The notes under the pieces: generated by a model
The model's database searches: none
Seen by the model: the letters and a program-made list of their open reading frames with translations, nothing else
Told to the model about the DNA's origin: nothing
From: Rhynochetos jubatus
Taxonomy: Eukaryota; Chordata; Aves; Eurypygiformes; Rhynochetidae
Length of the DNA stretch: 64,000 bases
Assembly (NCBI GenBank): GCA_027574665.1
Contig: CM050672.1
Span: 11,268,001-11,332,000 of the forward strand
Reading direction: 5' to 3'
Shown here: positions 11,489 to 23,699 of the stretch, in pieces
How positions within the stretch are numbered: the first letter of the stretch is position 1
Layout of the letters: every line of letters starts with the position of its first letter
Program-made: the position numbers and the translations under genes

Positions 11489-12066
11489 TCAAACCACGAG
11501 AAGCTCCAGCCCAAAAGGCAGCCAAAATCCAGCCCACATCCGGGAGAATATCAAGAGCAGGGGGTGGAGCAAGCCAGGCCTCAAACCACGAGAAGCTCCC
11601 GCCCAAGTATCAGCCAAAATGGAGTCGACATCCGGGAGAATATCAAGAGCAGGGGGTGGAGCAAGCCAGGCCTCAAACCACGAGAAGCTCCAGCTCAAAA
11701 GGCAGCCAAAATGCCTCCCACATCCGGGAGAATCTCAAGAGCAGGGGGTGGAGCAAGCCAGGCCCCAAACCACGAGAAGCTCCAGCCCAATAGGCAGCCA
11801 AAATGCAGCCCACATGTGGGAGAATCTCAAGAGCAGGGGGTGGAGCAAGCCAGGCCTCAAACCACGAGAAGCTCCAGCCCAAAAGGCAGCCAAAATGCAG
11901 CCCACATGCGGGAGAATCTCAAGAGCAGGGGGTGGAGCAAGCCAGGCCTCAAACCATGAGAAGCTCCAGCCCTAAAGGCAGCCAAAATGCAGCCCACATC
12001 CGGGACAATTTCAAGAGCAGGGGGTGGAGCAAGCCAGGCCTCAAACCACGAGAAGCTCCAGCCCAA
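11489..12066 (+). repeat. Block duplicated at 14895-15472 (offset 3406 bp)
   Basis: Both copies hold the word GGAGTCGACATCC, at 11621 and 15027, within AAGTATCAGCC units. The SalI site it creates was noticed nowhere else in the window. The offset is 37 units plus 2 bp. Following units, including CTCCAGCTCAAAAGG, GCCTCCCACATCC and CCCAATAGGC, keep their order. Confidence 0.82.
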
Positions 12067-13880
12067 GTATCAGCCAAAATGCCTCCCACATCCGGGAGAA
12101 TCTCAAGAGCAGGGGGTGGACCAACCAGGCCTCAAACCACGAGAAGCTCCAGCCCAAGAATCAGCCAAAATGCAGCCCACCTCCGGGAGAATCTCAAAAG
12201 CAGGGGGTGGAGCAAGCCAGGCCTCAAACCTCGAGAAGCTCCAGCCTTAAAGGCAGCCAAAATGCAGCCCACATCCGGGAGAATCTCAAGAGCAGGGGGT
12301 GGAGCAATCCAGGCCTCAAACCACGAGAATCTCCAGCCCAAAAGGCAGCCAAAATGCAGCCCACATCCGTGAGAATCTCAAGAGCAGGGGGTGGAGCAAG
12401 CCAGGCCTCAAACCACGAGAAGCTCCAGCTCCAAAGGCAGCCAAAATTCCTCCCACATCCGGGGGAATCTCAAGAGCAGGGGTTGGAGCAAGCCAGGCCT
12501 CAAACCACGAGAAGCTCCAGCCCAAAAGGCAGCCAAAATGCAGCCCACATACGGGAGAATCTCAAGAGCAGGGGGTGGAGCAAGCCAGGCCTCAAACCAC
12601 GAGAAGCTCCAGCCCAAAAATGATCCAAAATCCAGCCCAAATCCGGGAGAATCTCAAGATCAGAGGGTGGAGCAAGCCAGGCCTCAAACCACGAGAAGCT
12701 CCAGCCCAAAAGGCAGCCAAAATGCAGCCCACATCTGGGAGAATCTCAAGAGCAGGGGGTGGAGCAAGCCAGGCCTCAAACCACGAGAAGCTCCAGCCCA
12801 AAATGCAACCAAAATCCAGCCCACATCCGGGACAATATCAAGAGCAGGGGGTGGATCAAGCCAGGCCTCAAACCACGAGAAGCACCAGCCCAAGTATCAG
12901 CCAAAATGCAGCCCACATCCGGGAAAATCTCAAGAGTAGGGTGTGGGTCAAGCCAGGCCTCAAACCACGAGAAGCTCCAGCCCAAAAGGGAGCCAAAATG
13001 CAGCCCACATCCAGGAGAATCTCAAGAGCAGGGGGTGGAGCAAGGCAGGCCTCAAACCTCGAGAAGCTCCAGCCCAAAATGTCAGCCAAAATGCAGCCCA
13101 CATCTGGGAGAATCTCAAGAGCAGGGGGTGGAGCAAGCCAGGCCTCAAACCACGAGAAGCTCCAGCCCAATAGGCAGCCAAAATGCAGCCCACATGTGGG
13201 AGAATCTCAAGAGCAGGGGGTGGAGCAAGCCAGGCCTCAAACCACGAGAAGCTCCAGCCCAAAAGGCAGCCAAAATGCAGCCCACATACGGGAGAATCTC
13301 AAGAGCAGGCGGTGGAGCAAGCCAGGCCTCAAACCACGAGAAGCTCCAGCCCAAAAGGCAGCCAAAATGCAGCCCAACTCCGGGAGAATCTCAAGAGCAG
13401 GGGGTGGAGCAAGCCAGGCCTCAAACCACGAGAAGCTCCAGCCCAAAAGGCAGCCAAAATGCAGGCCACATCCGGGAGAATCTCAAGAGCAGGGGGTGGA
13501 GCAATCCAGGCCTCAAACCACGAGAATCTCCAGCCCAAAAGGCAGCCAAAATCCAGCCCACATCCGGGAGAATATCAAGAGCAGGGGGTGGAGCAAGCCA
13601 GGCCTCAAACCACGAGAAGCTCCAGCTCCAAAGGCAGCCAAAATTCCTCCCACATCCGGGGGAATCTCAAGAGAAGGGGTTGGAGCAAGCCAGGCCTCAA
13701 ACCACCAGAAGCTCCAGGGCAAAAGGCAGCCAAAATCCAGCCCACATGTGGGAGAATATCAAGAGCAGGGTTTGGAGCAAGCCAGGCCTCAAACTACGAG
13801 TAGCTCCAGGTCAAAAGGCAGCCAAAATGCAGCCCACATCCGGGAGAATCTCAAGAGCAGGGGGTGGAGCAAGCCAGGCC

Positions 13881-14736
13881 TCAAACCACGAGAAGCTCCA
13901 GCCCAAAAGGCAGCCAAAATGCAGCCCACATCCGGGAGAATCTCAAGAGTAGGGGGTGGACCAAGCCAGGCCTCAAACCACGAGAAGCTCCAGCCCAAAA
14001 GGCAGCCAAAATGCCTCCCACATCCGGGAGAATCTCAAGAGCAGGGGGTGGAGCAAGCCAGGCCTCAAACCACGAGAAGCTCCAGCCCAAAATGCAACCA
14101 AAATCCAGCCCACATCCGGGACAATATCAAGAGCAGGGGGTGGATCAAGCCAGGCCTCAAACCACGAGAAGCACCAGCCCAAGTATCAGCCAAAATGCAG
14201 CCCACCATCTGGGAAAATCTCAAGAGTAGGGTGTGGAGCAAGCCAGGCCTCAAACCACGAGAAGCTCCAGCCCAAAAGGCAGCCAAAATGCAGCCCACAT
14301 CCGGGAGAATCTCAAGAGCAGGGGTTGGAGCAAGGCAGGCCTCAAACCTCGAGAAGCTCCAGCCCAAAATGTCAGCCAAAATGCAGCCCACATCCGGGAG
14401 AATCTCAAGAGCAGGGGGTGGAGCAAGCCAGGCCTCAAACCACGAGAAGCTCCAGCCCAATAGGCAGCCAAAATGCAGCCCACATGTGGGAGAATATCAA
14501 GAGCAGGGGGTGGAGCAAGCCAGGCCTCAAACCACGAGAAGCTCCAGGTCAAAAGGCAGCCAAAATGCAGCCCACATACGAGAGAATCTCAAGAGCAGGG
14601 GGTGGAGCAAGCCAGGCCTCAAACCACGAGAAGCTCCAGCCCAAAAGGCAGCCAAAATCCAGCCCAACTCCGGGAGAATCTCATGAGCAGGGGGTGGAGC
14701 AAGCCAGGCCTCAAACCACGAGAAGCTCCAGCCCAA
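13881..14736 (+). repeat. Block duplicated at 17011-17866 (offset 3130 bp)
   Basis: A shared one-base insertion, CCCACCATCTGGG, at 14201 and 17331 ties the two copies together. The flanking units with GGATCAAGCC, GAAGCACCAGCCC, GAGTAGGGTGTGG and CTCATGAGCAGG follow in the same order in both. The offset is 34 units plus 2 bp. Several substitutions separate them, so this is an older duplication than those near 53-60 kb. Confidence 0.82.
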
Positions 14737-14894
14737 AAGGCAGCCAAAATGCAGCCCACATCCGGGAGAATCTCAAGAGCAGGGGGTATAAAAAGCCAGG
14801 CCTCAAACCACGAGAAGCTCCAGCCCAAAAGGCAGCCAAAATCCAGCGCAACTCCGGGAGAATCTCAAGAGCAGGGGCTGGAGCAAGCCAGGCC

Positions 14895-15472
14895 TCAAAC
14901 CACGAGAAGCTCCAGCCCAAAAGGCAGCCAAAATCCAGCCCACATCCGGGAGAATATCAAGAGCAGGGGGTGGAGCAAGCCAGGCCTCAAACCACGAGAA
15001 GCTCCAGCCCAAGTATCAGCCAAAATGGAGTCGACATCCGGGAGAATATCAAGAGCAGGGGGTGGAGCAAGCCAGGCCTCAAACCACGAGAAGCTCCAGC
15101 TCAAAAGGCAGCCAAAATGCCTCCCACATCCGGGAGAATCTCAAGAGCAGGGGGTGGAGCAAGCCAGGCCTCAAACCACGAGAAGCTCCAGCCCAATAGG
15201 CAGCCAAAATGCAGCCCACATGTGGGAGAATCTCAAGAGCAGGGGGTGGAGCAAGCCAGGCCTCAAACCACGAGAAGCTCCAGGTCAAAAGGCAGCCAAA
15301 ATGCAGCCCACATGCGGGAGAATATCAAGAGCAGGGGGTGGAGCAAGCCAGGCCTCAAACCATGAGAAGCTCCAGCCCTAAAGGCAGCCAAAATGCAGCC
15401 CACATCCGGGACAATTTCAAGAGCAGGGGGTGGAGCAAGCCAGGCCTCAAACCACGAGAAGCTCCAGCCCAA
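14895..15472 (+). repeat. Second copy of the 11489-12066 block
   Basis: This copy carries the shared GGAGTCGACATCC marker at 15027. It lies directly after the first copy of the 13881-14736 block, so duplications with different offsets overlap along the array. It differs from its partner at a few sites, for example AGGTCAAAAGG near 15281 in place of AGCCCAAAAGG. Confidence 0.78.
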
Positions 15473-17010
15473 GTATCAGCCAAAATGCCTCCCACATCCG
15501 GGAGAATCTCAAGAGCAGGGGGTGGACCAACCAGGCCTCAAACCACGAGAAGCTCCAGCTCCAAAGGCAGCCAAAATTCCTCCCACATCCGGGGGAATCT
15601 CAAGAGCAGGGGTTGGAGCAAGCCAGGCCTCAAACCACGAGAAGCTCCAGGCCAAAAGGCAGCCAAAATGCAGCCCATATCCGGGACAATTTCAAGAGCA
15701 GGGGCTGGAGAAAGCCAGGCCTCAAACCATGAGAAGCTCCAGCCCAAGTATCAGCCAAAATGCAGCCCACATCTGGGAGAATCTCAAGAGCAGGGGGTGG
15801 AGCAAGCCAGGCCTCAAACCACGAGAAGCTCCAGCCCAAAAATGATCCAAAATCCAGCCCACCTCCGGGAGAATCTCAAGAGCAGGGGGTGGAGCAAGCC
15901 AGGCCTCAAACCACGAGAAGCTACAGCCCAAAATGCAGCCAAAATGCAGCCCACATCCGGGAGAATCTCAAGAGCAGGGGGTGGAGCAAGCCAGGCCTCA
16001 AACCACGAGAAGCTCCAGCCCAAAATGCAACCAAAATCCAGCCCACATCCGGGACAATATCAAGAGCAGGGGGTGGATCAAGCCAGGCCTCAAACCACGA
16101 GAAGCACCAGCCCAAGTATCAGCCAAAATGCAGCCCACATCTGGGAAAATCTCAAGAGTAGGGTGTGGAGCAAGCCAGGCCTCAAACCACGAGAAGCTCC
16201 AGCCCAAAAGGGAGCCAAAATGCAGCCCACATCCAGGAGAATCTCAAGAGCAGGGGGTGGAGCAAGGCAGGCCTCAAACCTCGAGAAGCTCCAGCCCAAA
16301 ATGTCAGCTAAAATGCAGCCCACATCTGGGAGAATCTCAAGAGCAGGGGGTGGAGCAAGCCAGGCCTCAAACCACGAGAAGCTCCAGCCCAATAGGCAGT
16401 CAAAATGCAGCCCACATGTGGGAGAATATCAAGAGCAGGGGGTGGAGCAAGCCAGGCCTCAAACCACGAGAAGCTCCAGCCCAAAAGGCAGCCAAAATGC
16501 AGCCCACATACGGGAGAATCTCAAGAGCAGGGGGTGGAGCAAGCCAGGCCTCAAACCACGAGAAGCTCCAGCCCAAAAGGCAGCCAAAATCCAGCCCAAC
16601 TCCGGGAGAATCTCAAGAGCAGGGGGTGGAGCAAGCCAGGCCTCAAACCACGAGAAGCTCCAGGTCAAAAGGCAGCCAAAATGCAGCCCACATCCGAGAG
16701 AATCTCAAGAGCAGGGGGTGGAGCAAGCCAGGCCTCAAACCACGAGAAGCTCCAGCCCAAAAGGCAGCCAAAATCCAGCCCACATACGGGAGAATCTCAA
16801 GAGCAGGGGGTGGAGCAAGCCAGGCCTCAAACCACGAGAAGCTCCAGCCCAAAATGCAGCCAAAATGCAGCCCGCCTCCGGGAGAATATCAAGAGCAGGG
16901 GGTGGAGCAAGCCAGGCCTCAAACCACGAGAAGCTCCAGCCCAATACACAGCCAAAATCCAGCCCACATCCGGGAGAGTATCAAGAGCAGGGGGTGGAGC
17001 AAGCCAGGCC

Positions 17011-17866
17011 TCAAACCACGAGAAGCTCCAGCCCAAAAGGCAGCCAAAATGCAGCCCACATACGGGAGAATCTCAAGAGCAGGGGGTGGAGCAAGCCAGG
17101 CCTCAAACCACGGGAAGCTCCAGCCCAAAAGGCAGCCAAAATGCCTCCCACATCCGGGAGAATCTCAAGAGCAGGGGGTGGAGCAAGCCAGGCCTCAAAC
17201 CACGAGAAGCTCCAGCCCAAAATGCAACCAAAATCCAGCCCACATCCGGGACAATATCAAGAGCAGGGGGTGGATCAAGCCAGGCCTCAAACCACGAGAA
17301 GCACCAGCCCAAGTATCAGCCAAAATGCAGCCCACCATCTGGGAAAATCTCAAGAGTAGGGTGTGGAGCAAGCCAGGCCTCAAACCACGAGAAGCTCCAG
17401 CCCAAAATGCAGCCAAAATGCAGCCCACATCCAGGAGAATCTCAAGAGCAGGGGTTGGAGCAAGGCAGGCCTCAAACCTCGAGAAGCTCCAGCCCAAAAT
17501 GTCAGTCAAAATGCAGCCCACATCCGGGAGAATCTCAAGAGCAGGGGGTGGAGCAAGCCAGGCCTCAAACCACGAGAAGCTCCAGCCCAATAGGCAGCCA
17601 AAATGCAGCCCACATGTGGGAGAATATCAAGAGCAGGGGGTGGAGCAAGCCAGACCTCAAACCACGAGAAGCTCCAGGTCAAAAGGCAGCCAAAATGCAG
17701 CCCACATACGAGAGAATCTCAAGAGCAGGGGGTGGAGCAAGCCAGGCCTCAAACCACGAGAAGCTCCAGCCCAAAAGGCAGCGAAAATCCAGCCCAACTC
17801 CGGGAGAATCTCATGAGCAGGGGGTGGAGCAAGCCAGGCCTCAAACCACGAGAAGCTCCAGCCCAA
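17011..17866 (+). repeat. Second copy of the 13881-14736 block
   Basis: The insertion CCCACCATCTGGG at 17331 and the later CTCATGAGCAGG unit identify this copy. Single-base differences from its partner include AATGTCAGTC near 17500, CCAGACCTC near 17650 and GGCAGCGAAAATCC near 17780. Confidence 0.78.
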
Positions 17867-18699
17867 AAGGCAGCCAAAATGCAGCCCACATCCGAGAGAA
17901 TCTCAAGAGCAGGGGGTGGAGCAAGCCAGGCCTCAAACCACGAGAAGCTCCAGCCCAAAAGGCAGCCAAAATCCAGCCCACATACGGGAGAATCTCAAGA
18001 GCAGGGGGTGGAGCAAGCCAGGCCTCAAACCACGAGAAGCTCCAGCCCAAAATGCAGCCAAAATGCAGCCCGCCTCCGGGAGAATATCAAGAGCAGGGGG
18101 TGGAGAAAGCCAGGCCTCAAACCACGAGAAGCTCCAGCCCAATACGCAGCCAAAATCCAGCCCACATCCGGGAGAATATCAAGAGCAGGGGCTGGAGCAA
18201 GCCAGGCCTCAAACCACGAGAAGCTCCAGCCCAAAAGGCAGCCAAAATGCAGCCCACATACGGGAGAATCTCAAGAGCAGGGGGTGGAGCAAGCCAGGAT
18301 TCAAACCACGAGAAGCTCCAGCCCAAAAGGCAGCCAAAATCCAGCCCAAATCCGGGAGAATCTCAAGAGCAGGGGGTGGAGCAAGCCAGGCCTCAAACCA
18401 CGAGAAGCTCCAGCCCAAAAGGCAGCCAAAATGCAGCCCACATCCGGGAGAATCTCAAGAGCAGGGGGTGGAGCAAGCCAGGCCTCAAACCACGAGAAGC
18501 TCCAGGTCAAAAGGCAGCCAAAATGCAGCCCACATCCGAGAGAATCTCAAGAGCAGGGGGTGGAGCAAGCCAGGCCTCAAACCACGAGAAGCTCCAGCCC
18601 TACATGCAGCCAAAATCCAGCCCACATACGGGAGAATCTCAAGAGCAGGGGGTGGAGCAAGCCAGGCCTCAAACCACGAGAAGCTCCAGCCCAATAGGC

Positions 18700-21600
18700 A
18701 GCCAAAATGCAGCCCACATGTGGGAGAATATCAAGAGCAGGGGGTGGAGCAAGCCAGGCCTCAAACCACGAGAAGCTCCAGGTCAAAAGGCAGCCAAAAT
18801 GCAGCCCACATCCGGGAGAATCTGAAGAGCAGGGGGTGGAGCAAGCCAGGCCTCAAACCACGAGAAGCTCCAGCCCAAAAGGCAGCCAAAATGCAGCCCA
18901 CCTCCGGGAGAATCTCAAGAGCAGGGGGTGGAGCAAGCCAGGCCTCAAACCTCGAGAAGCTCCAGCCCAAAAGGCAGCAAATATGCAGCCCACATCCGGG
19001 AGAATCTCAAGAGCAGGGGGTGGAGCAAGCCAGGCCACAAACCTCGAGAAGCTCCAGCCCAAAAGGCAGCCAAAATGCAGCCCACATCCGGGAGAATCTC
19101 AAGAGCAGGGGGTGGAGCAAGCCAGGCCTCAAACCACGAGAAGCTCCAGCCCAAAAGGCAGCCAAATTGCAGCCCACATCCGGGAGAATCTCAAGAGCAG
19201 GGTGTGGAGCAAGCCAGGCCTCAAACCACGAGAAGCTCCAGCCTTAAAGGCAGCCAAAATGCAGCCCACCTCCGGGAGAATCTCAAGAGCAGGGGGTGGA
19301 GCAAGCCAGGCCTCAAACCACGAGAAGCTATAGCCCAAAAGGCAGCCAAAATCCAGCCCACATCCGGGAGAATCTCAAGAGCAGGGGGTGGAGCAAGCCA
19401 GGACTCAAACCACGAGAAGCTCCAGCCCCAAGGGAAGCCAAAATGCAGCCCACATCCGGGAGAATCTCAAGAGCAGCGGGTGGAGCAACCAGGCCTCAAA
19501 GCACGAGAAGCTCCAGCCCAATAGGCAGCCAAAATGCAGCCCACATCCGGGAGAATCTCAAGAGCAGGGGGTGGAGCAAGCCAGGCCTCAAACCACGGGA
19601 AGCTCCAGCCCAAGAATCAACCAAAATGCAGCCCACATCTGGGAGAATATCAAGAGCAGGGGTTGGAGCAAGCCAGACCTCAAAGCACGAGAAGCTCCAG
19701 CCCAAAAGGCAGCCAAAATGCAGCCCACATCCGGGAGAATCTCAAGAGCAGGGGGTGGAGCAAGCCAGGCCTCAAACCACGAGAAGCTCCAGCCCAAAAG
19801 GCAGCCAAACTCCAGCCCACCTCTGGGAGAATCTCAAGAGCAGGGGGTGGAGCAAGTCAGGCCTCAAACCACGAGAAGCTCCAGACCAAAATGCAGCCAA
19901 AATCCAGCCCACCTCTGCGAGAATATCAAGAGCAGGGGGTGGAGCAAGCCAGGCCTCAAACCACGAGAAGCTCCAGCCCAAGTATCAGCCAAAATCCAGC
20001 CCACATCCGGGAGAATCTCAAGAGCAGGGGGTGCAGCAAGCCAGGCCTCAAACCACGAGAAGCTCCAGGTCAAAAGGCAGCCAAATTGCAGCCCACATCC
20101 GGGAGAATCTCAAGAGCAGGGGGTGGAGCAAGCCAGGCCTCAAACCACGAGAAGCTCCAGGTCAAAAGGCAGCCAAAATGCAGCCCACATCCGAGAGAAT
20201 CTCAAGAGCAGGGGGTGGAGCAAGCCAGGCCTCAAACCACGAGAAGCTCCAGCCCAAAAGGCAGCCAAAATCCAGCCCACATCCGGGAGAATCTCAAGAG
20301 CAGGGGGTGGAGCAAGCCAGGCCTCAAACCACGAGAAGCTCCAGCCCAAAAGGCAGCCAAAATGCAGCCCACCTCCGGGAGAATCTCAAGAGCAGGGGGT
20401 GGAGGAAGCCAGGCCTCAAACCACGAGAAGCTCCAGCCCAAAAGGCAGCCAAATGCAGCCCACATCCGGGAGAATCTCAAGAGCAGGGGGTGGAGCAAGC
20501 CAGGCCTCAAACCACGAGAAGCCCCAGCCCAAAAGGCAGCCAAAATGCAGCCCACCTCCGGGAGAATCTCAAGAGCAGGGGGTGCAGCAAGCCAGGCCTC
20601 AAACCACGAGAAGCTCCAGCCCAAAACGCAACCAAAATCCAGGCCACATCCGGGACAATATCAAGAGCAGGGGGTGGAGCAAGCCAGGCCTCAAACCACG
20701 AGAAGTTCCACCCCAAAAGGCAGCCAAAATCCAGCCCACATCCGGGAGAATCTCAAGAGCATGGTTTGGAGCAAGGCAGGCCTCAAACCTCGAGAAGCTC
20801 CAGCCCAAAATATCTGCCAAAATGCAGCCCACATCCGGGAGAATCTCAAGAGCAGGGGGTGGAGCAAGCCAGGCCTCAAACCACGAGAAATTCCAGCCCA
20901 AAACGCAGCCAAAATGCAGCCCACATCCGGGAGAATCTCAAGAGCAGGGGGTGGAGCAAGCCAGGCCTCAAACCACGAGAAGCTCCAGCCCAAAAGGCAG
21001 CCAAACTCCAGCACACCTCTGGGAGAATCTCAAGAGCAGGGGGTGGAGCAAGTCAGGCCTCAAACCACGAGAAGCTCCAGCCCAAAATGCAGCCAAAATC
21101 CAGCCCACCTCTGCGAGAATCTCAAGAGCAGGGGGTGGAGCAAGCCAGGCCTCAAACCACGAGAAGCTCCAGCCCAAAAAGCAGCCAAATTGCAGCCCAC
21201 CTCCGGGAGAATCTCAAGAGCAGGGGGTGCAGCAAGCCAGGCCTCAAACCACGAGAAGCTCCAGCCCAAAATGCAGCCAAAATCCAGCCCAAATCCGGGA
21301 GAATCTCAAGAGCAGGGGGTGGAGCAAGCCAGGCCTCAAACCACGAGAAGCTCCAGCCCAACAGGCAGCCAAAATGCAGCCCACCTCCGGGAGAATCTCA
21401 AGAGCACGGGGTGGAGCAAGCCAGGCCTCAAACCACGAGACGCTCCAGCCCAAAAGGCAGCCAAAATGCAGCCCACATCCGAGAGAATCTCAAGAGCAGG
21501 GGGTGGAGCAAGCCAGGCCTCAAACCACGAGAAGCTCCAGCCCAAGTATCAGCCAAAATCCAGCCCACATCCGGGAGAATCTCAAGAGCAGGGGGTGGAG

Positions 21601-23630
21601 CAAGCCAGGCCTCAAACCACGAGAAGCTCCAGCCCAAAAGGCAGCCAAAATCCAGCCCACCTCCGGGAGAATCTCAAGAGCAGGGGGTGGAGGAAGCCAG
21701 GCCTCAAACCACGAGAAGCTCCAGCCCAAAAGGCAGCCAAATGCAGCCCACATCCGGGAGAATATCAAGAGCAGGGGGTGGAGCAAGCCAGGCCTCAAAC
21801 CACGAGAAGCTCCAGGTCAAAAGGCAGCCAAAATGCAGCCCACATCCGGGAGAATCTCAAGAGCAAGGGGTGGAGCAAGCCAGGCCTCAAACCAGGAGAA
21901 GCTCCAGCCCAAAAGGCAGCCAAAATGCAGCCCACATCCGGGAGAATCTCAAGAGCAGGGTGTGGAGCAAGCCAGGCCTCAAACCACGAGAAGCTCCAGC
22001 CCAAGAATCAGCCAAAATGCAGCCCACATCCGGGAGAATCTCAAGAGCAGGGGGTGGAGCAAGCCAGGCCTCAAACCACGAGAAGCTCCAGCCTTAAAGG
22101 CAGCCAAAATGCAGCCCACATCCGGGAGAATCTCAAGAGCAGGGGGTGGAGCAAGCCAGGCCTCAAACCACGAGAAGCTCCAGCCCAAAAGGCAGCCAAA
22201 ATCCAGCCCACATCCGGGACAATTTCAAGAGCAGGGGCTGGAGAAAGCCAGGCCTCAAACCACGAGAAGCTCCAGCCCAAAAGGCAGCCAAAATGCAGCC
22301 CACATCTGGGAGAATCTCAAGAGCAGGGGGTGGAGCAATCCAGGCCTCAAACCACGAGAAGCTCCAGCCCAAAAGGCAGCCAAAATGCAGCCCACCTCCG
22401 GGAGAATCTCAAGAGCAGGGGGTGGAGCAATCCAGGCCTCAAACCAGGAGAAGCTGCAGCCCAAAGGCAGACAAAATGCAGCCCACATCCGAGAGAATAT
22501 TAAGAGCATGGGATGGAGCAAGCCAGGCCTCAAACCATGAGAAGCTCCAGCCCAAAATGCAGCCAAAATCCAGCCCACATCCGGGAGAATCTCAAGAGCA
22601 GGGGGTGGAGCAAGCCAGGCCTCAAACCACGAGAAATTCCAGCCCAAAACGCAGCCAAAATGCAGCCCACATCCGGGAGAATCTCAAGAGCAGGGGGTGG
22701 AGCAAGCCAGGCCTCAAACCACGAGAAGCTCCAGCCCAAAAGGCAGCCAAACTCCAGCCCACCTCTGGGAGAATCTCAAGAGCAGGGGGTGGAGCAAGTC
22801 AGGCCTCAAACCACGAGAAGCTCCAGCCCAAAATGCAGCCAAAATCCAGCCCAACTCTGCGAGAATATCAAGAGCAGGGGGTGGAGCAAGCCAGGCCTCA
22901 AACCACGAGAAGCTCCAGCCCAAAAAGCAGCCAAATTGCAGCCCACATCCGGGAGAATCTCAAGAGCAGGGGGTGCAGCAAGCCAGGCCTCAAACCACGA
23001 GAAGTTCCAGCCCAAAAGGCAGCCAAATCCAGCCCAAATCCGGGAGAATCTCAAGAGCAGGGGGTGGAGCAAGCCAGGCCTCAAACCACGAGAAGCTCCA
23101 GCCCAACAGGCAGCCAAAATGCAGCCCACCTCCGCGAGAATCTCAAGAGCACGGGGTGGAGCAAGCCAGGCCTCAAACCACGAGACGCTCCAGCCCAAAA
23201 GGCAGCCAAAATGCAGGCCACATCCGGGAGAATCTCAAGAGCAGGGGGTGGAGCAAGCCAGGCCTCAAACCACGAGAAGCTCCAGCCCAAAAGGCAGCCA
23301 AAATGCAGGCCACATCCGGGAGAATCTCAAGAGCAGGGGGTGGAGCAAGCCAGGCCTCAAACCACGAGAAGCTCCAGCCCAAGTATCAGCCAAAATCCAG
23401 CCCACATCCGGGAGAATCTCAAGAGCAGGGGGTGGAGCAAGCCAGGCCTCAAACCAGGAGAAGCTCCAGCCCAAAAGGCAGCCAAAATCCAGCCCACCTC
23501 CGGGAGAATCTCAAGAGCAGGGGGTGGAGGAAGCCAGGCCTCAAACCACGAGAAGCTCCAGCCCAAAAGGCAGCCAAAATGCAGCCCACATCCGGGAGAA
23601 TCTCAAGAGCAGGGGGTGGAGCAAGCCAGG
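18700..23630 (+). repeat. Array segment sharing blocks with 26.8-27.5 kb
   Basis: Units with GGGTGCAGCAAGCC, CCCAACAGGCAGCC, GAGCACGGGGTGGAGC and CGAGACGCTCC appear in one order at about 21.15-21.8 kb, 22.8-23.5 kb and 26.76-27.5 kb. The offset between the first and third is 5609 bp, rising to 5701 bp after one extra unit. A shared one-base deletion, GGCAGCCAAATGCAGCC, lies near 20449, 21739 and 27440. A variant unit with TATCTGCC is near 20813. The rest is ordinary satellite. Confidence 0.75.
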
Positions 23631-23699
23631 CCTCAAACCACGAGAAGCTCCAGCCTTAAAGGCAGCCAAAATGCAGCCCACATCCGGGAGAATCTCAAG

